A stretch of 64,000 nt of DNA. It comes from Streptomyces paludis. GTDB lineage: Bacteria > Actinomycetota > Actinomycetes > Streptomycetales > Streptomycetaceae. The position numbers were made by a program, and so were the translations under genes. The stretch lies in assembly GCF_003344965.1 (NCBI RefSeq), contig NZ_CP031194.1, positions 2,294,001 to 2,358,000 of the forward strand. Direction: 5' to 3'. Each line of letters starts with the position of its first letter. The first letter of the stretch is position 1. A model generated the notes under the pieces. That model was not told where the DNA came from and did no database searches. It saw nothing but the letters and a program-made list of their open reading frames with translations. This document shows, one piece after another, positions 37,318-46,072 of the stretch.

Positions 37318-38256
37318 CTTCCCGGGTGTCTCCGGGGTGTCGGGCATCGTGTCGTACGCGGCCGACGGGGCGACCTGGACCGTGGTGGTGGACTTGGCGG
37401 CGGTGGGGTTGAGGTTCTTGTGGACGACCTTGGCGACGGCCTGGATGGTGTTGATGCCGTCGTTCATCGTCTTGTTGTCGTGGGTGAGGACGCTGATCGT
37501 GTAGTCGTGGCCGTTGCCGGTGAACGCGCCGACGCTGTGCACGCGCCAGCCGTGCGTGGACCGCTGGAGCCAGCCGTTCTTGAGCTGGACCGTGGCGGTG
37601 GTGGGGGCCCCGGCGGGGACGCCCCAGCGCTGGGAGGCAACGACCTTGCCCATCCGGCCGAGGATGTACGCGCGCGAGCTGTCGGTGAGCACGGCGTTCT
37701 CGGCGGTGAGCAGGGAGAGCAGCTGCCGCTGGTCGGTGGCGGTGATCTGGGTGAGTCCCCAGTAGCCGTTCGCGCCCGGGATCGTCTGTGTCATCTTCGC
37801 GGCCTTGAGGAAGCCCTTGACCTTGGTCAGGCCGAGCTGCTTCCAGAGCGTGCTGGTCGACGCGTTGTCCGACTTGGTGATCATGGCTGTGGCGAGGGTG
37901 GTCTCGCGCGTGGTGAGCTTGCGGCCGGTCTTCTGCGCGTCCCAGAGCAGCGTAGCCAGGACCGTGACCTTGACCACACTGGCCGAGTCGTACTTCTGTG
38001 CGGCCCGCAGGGTGCAGCGGGTGTTGGTGGTGCGGTCGTGGACGGAGAGGGCCGTGGTGGCCTTCCTGGTGGCGAGCGCCGCGGTGATGTCCTTGGCCAT
38101 CTTGACGGCGAGGCCGGCCTTGTCCGAGGTGCAGACCACGGCCGGGGTGGCGGCGGCGGCCGGTGCGGCGGCGGCCAGGACCGGTAGGAGCACGCCCCCG
38201 GCGAGAGCGACGGAGAGTGCGCCCCGGGCACGCCGGGGTATTCGCTGGTGAGTCAT
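37312..38256 (-). CDS. Secreted class A beta-lactamase-like serine hydrolase
   Basis: A 314-residue exported protein of the beta-lactamase/penicillin-binding superfamily. Signal peptide about 1-36. Active-site motifs are present in order: S93-V-V-K96, S129-D-N131 and K226-N-G228, the last replacing the usual K-T/S-G. Cys42 and Cys81 may pair. No clear Glu166-type omega-loop is recognised, so it may be a low-activity beta-lactamase or a D,D-peptidase-like enzyme rather than a resistance determinant. The ATG at 38256 begins the signal sequence; longer starts add no conserved sequence. Confidence 0.8.
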   Translation of the reverse strand: MTHQRIPRRARGALSVALAGGVLLPVLAAAAPAAAATPAVVCTSDKAGLAVKMAKDITAALATRKATTALSVHDRTTNTRCTLRAAQKYDSASVVKVTVLATLLWDAQKTGRKLTTRETTLATAMITKSDNASTSTLWKQLGLTKVKGFLKAAKMTQTIPGANGYWGLTQITATDQRQLLSLLTAENAVLTDSSRAYILGRMGKVVASQRWGVPAGAPTTATVQLKNGWLQRSTHGWRVHSVGAFTGNGHDYTISVLTHDNKTMNDGINTIQAVAKVVHKNLNPTAAKSTTTVQVAPSAAYDTMPDTPETPGKP

Positions 38257-38487
38257 GAAGAAGTCCCGCCCCTGCTGCGCGAAAGTGCGACTACATGTGC
38301 GATGCATGTGCGAGTGCGTACGCGATACGCCACTCGATCGGTACTTGAGTACGGGTGCGCCTTCCATGCCGCACTCGAACACATGATGCATGGGACGGTC
38401 GGAAGGTTGTATGGCGCTGAACACATGACGAAATCCGTACCGGCCCGGCGCCCGTCGGACCGCGCTCAGGGGCTGGTCAGCGGCCGG

Positions 38488-40152
38488 TCACCGGTCGGAC
38501 AGATGTGTCGGAAGGAACATTTCGAGCCGCGCCGGAAGGACGACGACCGACGGCCCGGGCGCGGCCAGCGCCTTGGCCAGATCCTCACGGAGCGTCTCCG
38601 GGTCCGTACGGACGGCCGGGACGCCGAAGGACTCGGCGAGGGCGACGAAGTCGGGGCCGGCCAGCCCCTCCGTACCGTGGCCGCCCGTACCGTGACCGCC
38701 GTCCATGTGGCCGCCGTCCGTACCGTGGCCGCCGCCGTCGACGATCAGCCAGGTCACCGGCAGGCCGTACCGGCGGGCGGTGGCCAGTTCCGCGAGCGAG
38801 TACAGCGCGCCGTCGTCGCCCGAGACGGCGAGGACCGGTTTCGTACGGTCGGCCGCGGCGGCGCCGAGCGCGGCGGGGAAGCCGTAGCCGAGGCCGCCGG
38901 CGCCCTGCCCGGAGTGCATCGGTCCCGGCCAGGCGGACCAGGCCCAGTGGGCGAGGGGCGTCATGTCCCAGAAGCTGTCGGCGGTGGCGGGCAGCGCCTC
39001 GCGCACCGCGGCCAGCACTCGCTGTTCGAGCCCCAGGTCCTGGGCCGCGATCCGCTCCCGTACCTTCGCGAGGACCGTACGGACCGATCCGGCCGCGGCC
39101 GGGTCGCGGCGCTCCGTCACCGAGTCCAGCAGCGCGGAGAGCGCGGCCCGCGCGTCGGCGTGGATGCCGAGCGCCGGGTGGTTGGACTCCAGCTTGCCGA
39201 GGTCCGCCTCGATCTGGATCACCCGGCCGCGCGGGCGGAAGGTGTGGTGGTTCGAGGAGAGTTCGCCCAGGCCCGAGCCGACCACCAGCAGAACGTCGGC
39301 GTCCGCCAGGAAGTCGGTGGTGTGCCGGTCCTCCAGCCAGGACTGGAGCGAGAGCGGATGCTCCCAGGGGAACGCGCCCTTACCACCGAAGGTGGTGACA
39401 ACGGGCGCGTCCAGCTTCTCGGCTAGCGCGCGGAGCTTGCCGGCCGCGTCGGCCCGTACCACCCCGCCGCCCGCGATGATCACCGGACGCTCGGCGTGGG
39501 ACAGCGCGTGCGCGGCGACGGCGGTCAGCTCGGGGCGCGGCGGCAGCTCGCGCGGGGTGGCGTCCACCGCGGTCACCGGCGGCAGCGTGGTCTCCGCGAG
39601 CAGGACGTCCCCCGGGATCTCCACCCAGACCGGCCCGTACGGCGCGGTGAGCGCGGACTCCCAGGCGGCGGCGACCGCGGACGGGATCTGGGAGGCGGTA
39701 CGGACCGGATGCACGGACTTCACGACCTCGCGGAAGCACGCCTGCTGATCACGGAGTTCGCGCGCATACCCACGGCGCCCGCCCCCGGGCCCGGCCGCCG
39801 GGACCTGCCAGGAGACGGCGACCACGGGCGCCGAGGCCGCGGCCGCCTCCTGAAGCGCGGCAAGCGAGGCGAGCGCACCGGGCCCACCGGAGAGCAGCAA
39901 CGTGGCGGCCTCACCGGTCACCCGCCCGTACCCGTCGGCGGCGAACCCCGCGTTGCTCTCGACGCTCAGACCGACGTAGTCGAGCTGTCCGTGCTGTCCG
40001 GGGAGCCCCGGCGGCCCGAAGACGGTGGTGGCGCCGAGCCCGTACAGCGTCTCGACGACAAGATCACCCCCGGTGCGCCCCGGCGGAGGATTGAGCGCGG
40101 CGGCGGTCTGTTCCGCGGTGAAAGGCGGAATGTCGTGGTCATGGTCGTGCAT
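38488..40152 (-). CDS. TPP-enzyme-fold protein (acetolactate synthase/benzoylformate decarboxylase type) with altered cofactor loop
   Basis: A 554-residue protein with the three domains of the acetolactate synthase superfamily. The N-terminal domain has a VFGPPG start and the conserved Glu (E65 in VESNAGFAADGYGR) that activates thiamine diphosphate. The C-terminal cofactor motif is unusual: GDG is changed to GDD, and where an Asn-Asn or Asp-Asp-Gly-Gly-Tyr-Gly segment is expected there is instead a run of about 24 His/Gly/Asp/Thr residues encoded by a DNA repeat. The segment between the GxPG motif and E65 is also several residues short. The ATG at 40152 is chosen; a GTG at 40161 is nearly as good. 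Catalytic activity is doubtful. Confidence 0.75.
   Translation of the reverse strand: MHDHDHDIPPFTAEQTAAALNPPPGRTGGDLVVETLYGLGATTVFGPPGLPGQHGQLDYVGLSVESNAGFAADGYGRVTGEAATLLLSGGPGALASLAALQEAAAASAPVVAVSWQVPAAGPGGGRRGYARELRDQQACFREVVKSVHPVRTASQIPSAVAAAWESALTAPYGPVWVEIPGDVLLAETTLPPVTAVDATPRELPPRPELTAVAAHALSHAERPVIIAGGGVVRADAAGKLRALAEKLDAPVVTTFGGKGAFPWEHPLSLQSWLEDRHTTDFLADADVLLVVGSGLGELSSNHHTFRPRGRVIQIEADLGKLESNHPALGIHADARAALSALLDSVTERRDPAAAGSVRTVLAKVRERIAAQDLGLEQRVLAAVREALPATADSFWDMTPLAHWAWSAWPGPMHSGQGAGGLGYGFPAALGAAAADRTKPVLAVSGDDGALYSLAELATARRYGLPVTWLIVDGGGHGTDGGHMDGGHGTGGHGTEGLAGPDFVALAESFGVPAVRTDPETLREDLAKALAAPGPSVVVLPARLEMFLPTHLSDR
38669..38733. repeat. Imperfect 15-18-bp tandem repeat inside the TPP-fold gene
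   Basis: Four imperfect units of the form CGTACCGTGGCCGCC (starting about 38669, 38686, 38701 and 38716) encode the His/Gly-rich run at about residues 474-494, exactly at the expected second half of the thiamine diphosphate motif. Confidence 0.75.
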
Positions 40153-40362
40153 GTACGCCACTGCCCTTCCTGCGCCGCCCTCCCGGCCGGCCGCGATCCG
40201 TCGGGACCCGATGATCCCCGCGTGATCGTACGCGGGCACCATTCCACGAGTTCCGGGCGCCCGTACGGAGGCCGAAGCGGCGACGGGAACGGAATGCCCG
40301 CCGGTGGCGTCTTTTGAGATTGCGTCCTCAGGGGCGTTTGTCACTCGACTCGGGGGGTCACC

Positions 40363-41049
40363 ATGCGCCGTTCCGCGCCTGTCGTTGCTGTCTTTGTCGT
40401 CTTCGCCGCACTGCTCGGGGCCTCGGGCTGTACCGCTTCGAAGGAGGCCGACGGGGACTCGAAGAGCGCCGGTTCGTCGGCTTGTTCCGGGGGCACGGCG
40501 GGCTCGGGCGGGTCCTTTGTATGGAGCAACGTGCGGCACGAGGCGAAGCTGACCGGGGTCAGCGAGCCCGTCCATCATTCCGGTGGCGATTTCCTGGCGG
40601 TCGACATCCTGCCCGTCGAGGAGCGCTACAAGCCGGCCGTCACCGGCACGTCCCAGGGGCGTTCGGCGGCCGAGGTGATCACCGCGCTCAGCGCGTACCT
40701 CAAGACCGACGAGCCGCTCGCCGGGCCCGACGAGGGGCCGGTGCAGGAGGAGCCGGTCCGGTTCGAGGCCGCCACCGGGCTGCCGGCGGGCGACTACTAC
40801 GCCTGGAAGTGGGTCTCGCTGGTGACGGCCGACTTCACTCACCCCTGCGCCCCGAAGAGCGGCGACCGCTCCGGCTCGGTCGGTCACGTGGTGACCTGGG
40901 AGTCCACCGGCTCCGGGGTGCTGTCCTGCGCCAACCGCCGTACCGGGGCCGACGACGCGAAAGAGAAGGGGGCGGACGCCGTCGAGCGACAGGCCGCCAT
41001 CGCCGCGTGCCCCGAAGGGGCCCCGGCCACTCTGGAGCCGGCCGGGTGA
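40363..41049 (+). CDS. Putative lipoprotein of unknown function
   Basis: A 228-residue protein with a lipoprotein signal: two arginines, a hydrophobic stretch and a lipobox ending GASGC, so Cys23 would be lipidated and the protein anchored outside the membrane. A Ser/Gly/Asp-rich tether follows (about 24-50). The body carries three further cysteines in FTHPCAPK, VLSCANR and IAACPEG. I recognise no domain. A GGGGGG stretch precedes the ATG. It stands divergent from the TPP-fold gene. Confidence 0.75.
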   Translation: MRRSAPVVAVFVVFAALLGASGCTASKEADGDSKSAGSSACSGGTAGSGGSFVWSNVRHEAKLTGVSEPVHHSGGDFLAVDILPVEERYKPAVTGTSQGRSAAEVITALSAYLKTDEPLAGPDEGPVQEEPVRFEAATGLPAGDYYAWKWVSLVTADFTHPCAPKSGDRSGSVGHVVTWESTGSGVLSCANRRTGADDAKEKGADAVERQAAIAACPEGAPATLEPAG

Positions 41050-41112
41050 TCCGGTCCGGGTGCCCGGAACCTCTGGACACTCGGACGAACCGCCGGGTAA
41101 CTTGGCGAGGAC

Positions 41113-41130
41113 TGAGCAAGCGCTTAGCCC
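41113..41130. promoter_or_regulatory. Palindromic operator upstream of acyl-CoA dehydrogenase
   Basis: CTGAGCAAGCGCTTAGCC centres on the perfect octamer AAGCGCTT (41118-41125), 40 bases before the acyl-CoA dehydrogenase start. It is probably a repressor site; the repressor is not adjacent. The same octamer occurs at 21798, so the flanks must decide specificity. Confidence 0.55.
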
Positions 41131-41165
41131 TGTGAACCCCATCAGCCGCAGAAAGGGAGGCGACC

Positions 41166-42323
41166 GTGCGCCGTACCGTTTACAACGAGGACCACGAGGC
41201 GTTCCGGGAGACCATCCGCGCCTTCATCGAGGCCGAGGTCGTCCCCGTGCACGACGAGTGGAACGCGGCTGGACAGGCGCCCCGCGAGTTCTACCACACC
41301 CTCGGTGAGCTGGGGATCTTCGGGATAGAGGTGCCCGAGGAGTACGGCGGGGCGGGCGAGGAGTCGTTCAAGTTCCAGGCGATCATGTCCGAGGAGACGG
41401 CCCGCGCGGGTGTCTCCTTCGGCGGCTCGGGCGTCCATGTCGCGCTCTGCCTGCCGTATCTGAAGGCGTACGCCACGGACGAACAGAAGAAGCGCTGGCT
41501 GCCGGACTTCGTCACGGGCCGCACGATGTACGCGATCGCCATGACCGAGCCGGGCACCGGCTCCGACCTGGCCGGGATGAAGACGACGGCGAAGCTGTCC
41601 GAGGACGGTACGCACTACGTGCTGAACGGCGCGAAGACGTTCATCACCGGCGGCGTCCACGCGGACCGCGTCATCGTCTGCGCGCGCACCGCCCCGGCGA
41701 CGGCGGAGGACCGCCGGTTCGGGATCTCGCTGCTGGTCGTGGACACGAAGGCCGAGGGGTACGCGGTCGGGCGCAAGCTCGACAAGCTCGGGCTGCGGAC
41801 CTCGGACACCGCCGAGCTGTCGTTCACGGACGTCAAGGTCCCCGTGGGGGACCTGCTCGGCGAGGAGAACAAGGGCTTCTCCTACCTGGGCCAGAATCTG
41901 CCGCAGGAGCGTCTGGGCATCGCCGTCGGCGCGTACGCCCAGGCCGCGGCGGCGGTGCGGTTCGCGCAGGCGTATGTGAAGGAGCGGACGGTCTTCGGGC
42001 AGAGCGTCGCGTCCTTCCAGAACACCAAGTTCGAGCTGGCCGCCTGCAAGGCGGAGGTGGACGCGGCCGAGGCCGTCGTGGACCGCGCGCTGGAGGCGCA
42101 CGACCTGGGCGAGCTGACGGCCGCCGAGGCCGCCTCCGCGAAGCTGTTCACCACGGAGGTCGCGCACCGCGTCATCGACAAGTGCCTCCAGCTGCACGGC
42201 GGATACGGCTACATGAACGAGTACCCGATCGCGCGGCTGTACGCGGACAACCGGGTCAACCGGATCTACGGCGGCACCAGCGAGGTCATGAAGATGATCA
42301 TCGCGAAGTCGATGGGGCTGTAG
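41166..42323 (+). CDS. Acyl-CoA dehydrogenase
   Basis: A 385-residue FAD-dependent acyl-CoA dehydrogenase. Signature stretches are MTEPGTGSDLAGMKTTA and QLHGGYGYMNEYPIARLYAD, the latter near the FAD-binding C-terminal helices; the candidate catalytic base is in the IYGGTSEVMK region, as in short/medium-chain enzymes. The GTG at 41166 has GGGAGG upstream. Followed after 26 bases by an acyl-CoA thioesterase gene, so the two are probably co-transcribed. The chain length preference cannot be read. Confidence 0.9.
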   Translation: MRRTVYNEDHEAFRETIRAFIEAEVVPVHDEWNAAGQAPREFYHTLGELGIFGIEVPEEYGGAGEESFKFQAIMSEETARAGVSFGGSGVHVALCLPYLKAYATDEQKKRWLPDFVTGRTMYAIAMTEPGTGSDLAGMKTTAKLSEDGTHYVLNGAKTFITGGVHADRVIVCARTAPATAEDRRFGISLLVVDTKAEGYAVGRKLDKLGLRTSDTAELSFTDVKVPVGDLLGEENKGFSYLGQNLPQERLGIAVGAYAQAAAAVRFAQAYVKERTVFGQSVASFQNTKFELAACKAEVDAAEAVVDRALEAHDLGELTAAEAASAKLFTTEVAHRVIDKCLQLHGGYGYMNEYPIARLYADNRVNRIYGGTSEVMKMIIAKSMGL

Positions 42324-42349
42324 AAGGGCGTCCGGAAGCCGAGCCGCCC

Positions 42350-43240
42350 ATGTCCTCCGACGCCGGCCCCGCCGCGCTCGCGAACCTCCTCGACCTGCTC
42401 GATCTGGAGCGGGTCGAGGAGAACATCTTCCGCGGCCGGAGCCATGCCTCCGTCATCCCGCGTGTCTTCGGCGGGCAGGTCGCCGCGCAGGCGCTGGTGG
42501 CCGCGGGCCGTACCGTATCGGCGGACCGGACGCCGCACTCCCTGCACGCGTACTTCCTGCGAGCGGGCGATCCGGGCGAGCCGATCGTCTACACCGTCGA
42601 CCGGATCAGGGACGGGCGCTCCTTCACCACACGGCGGGTCGTCGCCGTCCAGCACGGTGAGCCGGTCTTCCATCTCTCGGCGTCCTTCCAGGTGTACGAG
42701 GAAGGACTCGAACACCAGGTGGAGATGCCGGCGGCGCCCGATCCGGAGACGCTGCGGACGGACGAGGACATGATGTCCTGGTACACCGACCGGTTCGAAG
42801 ATCCGGACATACCGGCACGGCTGCTGCGGGCGCGCGCCGCGATCGATCTGCGCTACGTGGACCCGCCGCCGTACGCCCGGGTCGGGGAACCGCGCGAGCC
42901 GCGCTCCCAGGTGTGGTTCCGTACGGCCGGGAAGCTGGCGGACGACCCGCTGCTGCACGCCTGTCTGGTGACGTACGTCTCCGACATGACGCTGCTGGAC
43001 TCGGTGCTACTGGCTCATGGGCGGGGCGGCTGGGCGGTCGGGGACGTGGTGGGCGCGAGCCTGGACCACGCGATGTGGTTCCACCGGCCGTTCCGGGCGG
43101 ACGAGTGGCTGCTCTACGACCAGGAATCGCCGTCCTCCTACGGAGGACGCGGACTCGGCCAGGCGCGGATCTTCACGCGGTACGGCGGGCTGGCCGTCAC
43201 GGTGATCCAGGAGGGCGTCGTCCGCGTACCGCGTGGCTGA
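42350..43240 (+). CDS. tesB: Acyl-CoA thioesterase II
   Basis: A 296-residue double-hotdog thioesterase of the TesB type, hydrolysing acyl-CoA to free acid and CoA. FRGRSHASVIPRVFGGQVAAQAL opens the first hotdog, and ASLDHAMWFHRPFRADEWLLYDQ lies in the second; the triad Asp is in SLDHAMW. Length and order match TesB. The ATG at 42350 is the start of the conserved region. It shares a transcript with the acyl-CoA dehydrogenase upstream, so it may balance the CoA pool during acyl-chain oxidation. Confidence 0.9.
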   Translation: MSSDAGPAALANLLDLLDLERVEENIFRGRSHASVIPRVFGGQVAAQALVAAGRTVSADRTPHSLHAYFLRAGDPGEPIVYTVDRIRDGRSFTTRRVVAVQHGEPVFHLSASFQVYEEGLEHQVEMPAAPDPETLRTDEDMMSWYTDRFEDPDIPARLLRARAAIDLRYVDPPPYARVGEPREPRSQVWFRTAGKLADDPLLHACLVTYVSDMTLLDSVLLAHGRGGWAVGDVVGASLDHAMWFHRPFRADEWLLYDQESPSSYGGRGLGQARIFTRYGGLAVTVIQEGVVRVPRG

Positions 43241-43286
43241 CCGGGCACGCACGGGGCGCCGGTCGCCCGGCCCCTTCGGAGATCCC

Positions 43287-44066
43287 TCAGATGAGGTCCG
43301 CCTCATTGAGCAGATACGCGGTCATCGGGTCGTAGAAACGCGGGTCCGTTACATGGTCGTCCAGCGGGACCGTCACCTGGAGCGTGCCCTCGGCCTCCGC
43401 GAGGAAGAGCGCGGGGTCGTTGCAGTCCGCGTAGCCCATGGAGTCCAGCCCGCGCTGGCCCGCGCACCCGGCCCAGCCGTGGTCCGCGACGACGAGATCC
43501 GGCTGCGGCCGGCCGTCGCGCTCCAGGCCGTCCAGGATGGCGCGCATGGGCTCGGGCGAGTGCGTGTGCCAGAGGGTGGCGCCGCGCTCCAGCACCGCGA
43601 CATCGGCGAACTGGAAGACCATGCCCTCGTCCGCGACGAGCCCGCCCGGAATCCGTACGATCTCGCAGCCCGCCGCCCGCAGGGCGTCCGCGGTCTGCCG
43701 GTGGACGTCGAGCAGGCCGCCGGGGTGCCCGGTCGCGAACAGCACGCGCTCCCGGCCGGCCGCGGCCTTCCGCAGCCGGGCGGCCATCCGCTCCAGCGCG
43801 TCGACGGTCAGCTCGGGGTCGATGGTGTCCTGCCCGGCCCGGTGCTCCGGATCGTCGATCACCCCGCACCGCTCGGCCATCACGGCCAGCACGTCCTGCT
43901 CGTCCCGCCACCGGTCGCCCAGCTCCAGCCCCAGCCAGTAGTGGCGGTCGCCGTTGGCGAGCTTGCGGTAGTGGGAGAGGTTGTTGTCGCGGGGAGTGGC
44001 GACGTTTCCGGCGATACGGGTCCGGACGAGGTGCTCGACGAGGGCGGCGCGGCTGGGTATGGACAT
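43287..44066 (-). CDS. Conserved actinobacterial phosphatase-like protein
   Basis: A 259-residue cytoplasmic protein. Streptomyces relatives are annotated as phosphatase, but I can name no catalytic motif with certainty. Visible landmarks are LLFATGHPGGLLDVHRQ-like (actual ERVLFATGHPGGLLD), an ADHGWAGCAGQRGLDSMGYADCNDP segment and VTVPLDDHVTDPRFYDPM near the C-terminus, each with conserved-looking Asp/His residues. The ATG at 44066 begins the conserved part; the ribosome site is weak. It is convergent with tesB and divergent from the toxin-antitoxin pair. Confidence 0.6.
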   Translation of the reverse strand: MSIPSRAALVEHLVRTRIAGNVATPRDNNLSHYRKLANGDRHYWLGLELGDRWRDEQDVLAVMAERCGVIDDPEHRAGQDTIDPELTVDALERMAARLRKAAAGRERVLFATGHPGGLLDVHRQTADALRAAGCEIVRIPGGLVADEGMVFQFADVAVLERGATLWHTHSPEPMRAILDGLERDGRPQPDLVVADHGWAGCAGQRGLDSMGYADCNDPALFLAEAEGTLQVTVPLDDHVTDPRFYDPMTAYLLNEADLI

Positions 44067-44122
44067 GAGGCCATTGTGCCGCCCGGGGGCACGCCGTAGC
44101 GGGTGCCTCCAACCGGTGCACC

Positions 44123-44134
44123 AGATGTACATCT
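44123..44134. promoter_or_regulatory. Palindromic operator of the toxin-antitoxin promoter
   Basis: AGATGTACATCT is a perfect 12-base palindrome 14 bases upstream of the antitoxin start. A possible -10 (TACGTT, 44137-44142) follows, only 6 bases before the ATG, so the message may be leaderless and repressed by the antitoxin. Confidence 0.65.
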
Positions 44135-44148
44135 GCTACGTTTACTAC

Positions 44149-44430
44149 ATGAATGAGCCGGTGACCGCATCCATGGCCGAGGTCCGCAGCAACCTGGCGG
44201 ACGCCATAGACCGCGCACGCCGGGAGGACACCCCCACCGTCATCACGCGCCGCGGCAAGGAAGAAGCCGTTCTGGTCGACATCGACGAGTACCGGCGGCT
44301 GCGGCGGATCGCGGAGCACAGCGAGGAAGCCTGGCTCAACCAGCTGGCCGACGAAGCGGAGTCGGAGGGGACGGCGGGCTCGGTCTCCCTTGAGGAGATG
44401 GCCGACCTGCTCCGCTCCCACCCCGCCTGA
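44149..44430 (+). CDS. Antitoxin of the Phd/YefM family
   Basis: A 93-residue antitoxin. The N-terminal half (TASMAEVRSNLADAIDRARRED, then PTVITRRGKEEAVLVDIDEYRRL) is the Phd/YefM DNA-binding fold; the acidic C-terminal tail (DEAESEGTAGSVSLEEM) would wrap and neutralise the toxin. The ATG at 44149 follows an operator palindrome. The toxin gene starts 4 bases after its stop codon, as usual for such pairs. Confidence 0.88.
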   Translation: MNEPVTASMAEVRSNLADAIDRARREDTPTVITRRGKEEAVLVDIDEYRRLRRIAEHSEEAWLNQLADEAESEGTAGSVSLEEMADLLRSHPA

Positions 44431-44434
44431 ACCC

Positions 44435-44713
44435 GTGGGACACACCACGCGGTTCACACCGCATGCCCAGCGGGACATGCTCAAGATTCCCCGCCCCGAC
44501 GCCATCCGGATCCTTCAGCGCCTCGCAGCGCTCCAGAAGGCCCTGGACGCGGGGGACACCAGCGCCTTCGACATCAAGGCACTTCAGGGCCACAGCGCCC
44601 GATGGCGGCTCAGGGTGGGCGATCACCGCGCTGTCTACACGGTCGAGAACGGTCAACTGATCGTATGGGTGCTGGCCGTTGGGAACCGCCGGGACGTCTA
44701 CCGCTCTCAGTGA
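44435..44713 (+). CDS. RelE/ParE-superfamily toxin
   Basis: A 92-residue basic protein of the RelE fold: FTPHAQRDMLKIPRPDAIRILQRLAAL, then LQGHSARWRLRVGDHRAVYTVENGQLIVWVLAVGNRRDVYR with the typical RLRVGDHR and C-terminal HRRDVYR-like strand. RelE members cleave mRNA on the ribosome. The GTG at 44435 begins the conserved fold and is probably translated by coupling from the antitoxin. Confidence 0.88.
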   Translation: MGHTTRFTPHAQRDMLKIPRPDAIRILQRLAALQKALDAGDTSAFDIKALQGHSARWRLRVGDHRAVYTVENGQLIVWVLAVGNRRDVYRSQ

Positions 44714-44787
44714 GCCGACGGCCGCGTGGTCCACTGAACTTCCCTACGTACTACGTACGTACCTTCCTCGCAGCTTGGGAGTGACCA

Positions 44788-45273
44788 GTGGCAGTATCAC
44801 CCGAACTCGGCCGGACGGTGGAGGACTTCACCCTGCCGGGCGGTGTCCTCGACGGTGAGACCTTCGTACGGCGGGACTACGGCCTGGCGGAGCGGCGCGG
44901 TCTGCCGCTGGTGATCGCGTTCTATCCGGGCGACAACACGGCCGTCTGCACCAAGCAGTTGTGCTCGTACTCCAGCGGGCTGGAGACCTTCACGGATCTC
45001 GGGGCGGAGGTCTGGGGCATCAGTCCGCAGGACGTGGACAGCCACGAGTCCTTCGCGCGGGCGAACAACCTCCGGATTCCGCTGCTGGCCGATACGGACC
45101 GGGCGGTCGCACGGGCGTTCGGGGTGGCCGCTCCGGGGATCGGGGTGCGGCGGTCGGTGTTCCTGATCGGGCCGGACGGGGCGCTGCGGTGGAAGCATGT
45201 GGCGCTGCTGGGTGTGACCTTCCAGCCGGTGGAGACGCTGGCGCGCGAGCTGGCGCGGATCGAGGCTCCCTGA
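44788..45273 (+). CDS. Peroxiredoxin (AhpC/TSA, Bcp-like)
   Basis: A 161-residue thioredoxin-fold peroxidase. The peroxidatic site is in the FYPGDNTAVCTKQLC segment, where Cys lies in the position of the T-x-x-C motif, and a second Cys five residues on is placed as in BCP resolving cysteines. The GTG at 44788 follows GGGAG. It reduces peroxides in the cytoplasm. Monocistronic; a TACGTACTACGTACGTA palindrome-rich stretch lies about 30 bases upstream. Confidence 0.9.
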   Translation: MAVSPELGRTVEDFTLPGGVLDGETFVRRDYGLAERRGLPLVIAFYPGDNTAVCTKQLCSYSSGLETFTDLGAEVWGISPQDVDSHESFARANNLRIPLLADTDRAVARAFGVAAPGIGVRRSVFLIGPDGALRWKHVALLGVTFQPVETLARELARIEAP

Positions 45274-45351
45274 TCCCGGGCGGCCGCGGCTGATCGCGGC
45301 AGCCGTGCGGCCGTCCCGGTTACGGTCGGGCGCGGGCGTACGGTCCGGTGG

Positions 45352-46050
45352 TTACGGTCGGCGCGGGCCGGATCCGGCCGGGAGTGGCCATGTCCCCTCG
45401 CCCGCCGCGTCGGCGCCCTCGTCGCCCAGCGCGGCGAAGGCGCCGTGGGCCAGGCGGCGCAGCAGGGCCTCGGTGGCGGCGCGGCCCGGCGGGCCGCCGT
45501 GCCGGCCGAGGCGCGGGGTGGAGTTCAGCAGGCCGAAGACGGCGTGGACGGCGCCGCGCGCCACCGTCTCCGGGACGCGCGGGTACAGCTCCCGTACGAC
45601 CGTGACCCATAGCTCGACGTACTGCCGCTGGAACTGGCGCACCAGCTTGCGGTCGCTCTCCCTGAGCCGGTCCAGCTCCCGGTCGTGGAGGGTGATCAGC
45701 GGGCGGTCGTCGAGGGCGAAGTCGATGTGCCCGTCGATCAGCGAGGCGAGCAGCGCCGACGGATCACCGGCGGCGCCGTCCGCGCCGGCGGAGGCGGCGG
45801 AGGCGACCGCGGCGGCCTCGCGGACCCGTAGCCGCCCGCCGTCCAGCAGCCGGCTGCTGATGCCGACGAGCAGCTCGGCGAGCATCGCCTCCTTGCCCGG
45901 GAAGTGGCGGTAGAGGCCGGGGCCGCTGATGCCGACCGCCGCTCCTATCTCATCGACACCGACGCCGTGGAACCCGCGCTCGGCGAAGAGGCGCGCGGCC
46001 TGCTTGAGGATCTGTTCGCGGCGGGTCGGGGCGGGGGTCCGGGTGCTCAT
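45352..46050 (-). CDS. TetR-family repressor of short-chain acyl-CoA genes (AccR-like)
   Basis: A 232-residue TetR regulator: helix-turn-helix at about 25-60 (VDEIGAAVGISGPGLYRHFPGKEAML) and a helical ligand domain with an Ala/Gly-rich internal insertion (about 80-100). A -10 sequence TAGAAT (46063 to 46058) ends 7 bases before the ATG and no ribosome site is present, so the mRNA is probably leaderless. Divergent from the carboxylase operon with two identical operators between; the AccR repressor described in Streptomyces sits at the same place, so this is probably its counterpart and senses short-chain acyl-CoA. Confidence 0.85.
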   Translation of the reverse strand: MSTRTPAPTRREQILKQAARLFAERGFHGVGVDEIGAAVGISGPGLYRHFPGKEAMLAELLVGISSRLLDGGRLRVREAAAVASAASAGADGAAGDPSALLASLIDGHIDFALDDRPLITLHDRELDRLRESDRKLVRQFQRQYVELWVTVVRELYPRVPETVARGAVHAVFGLLNSTPRLGRHGGPPGRAATEALLRRLAHGAFAALGDEGADAAGEGTWPLPAGSGPRRP

Positions 46051-46072
46051 GGGAAATATTCTAGACAGGGCG

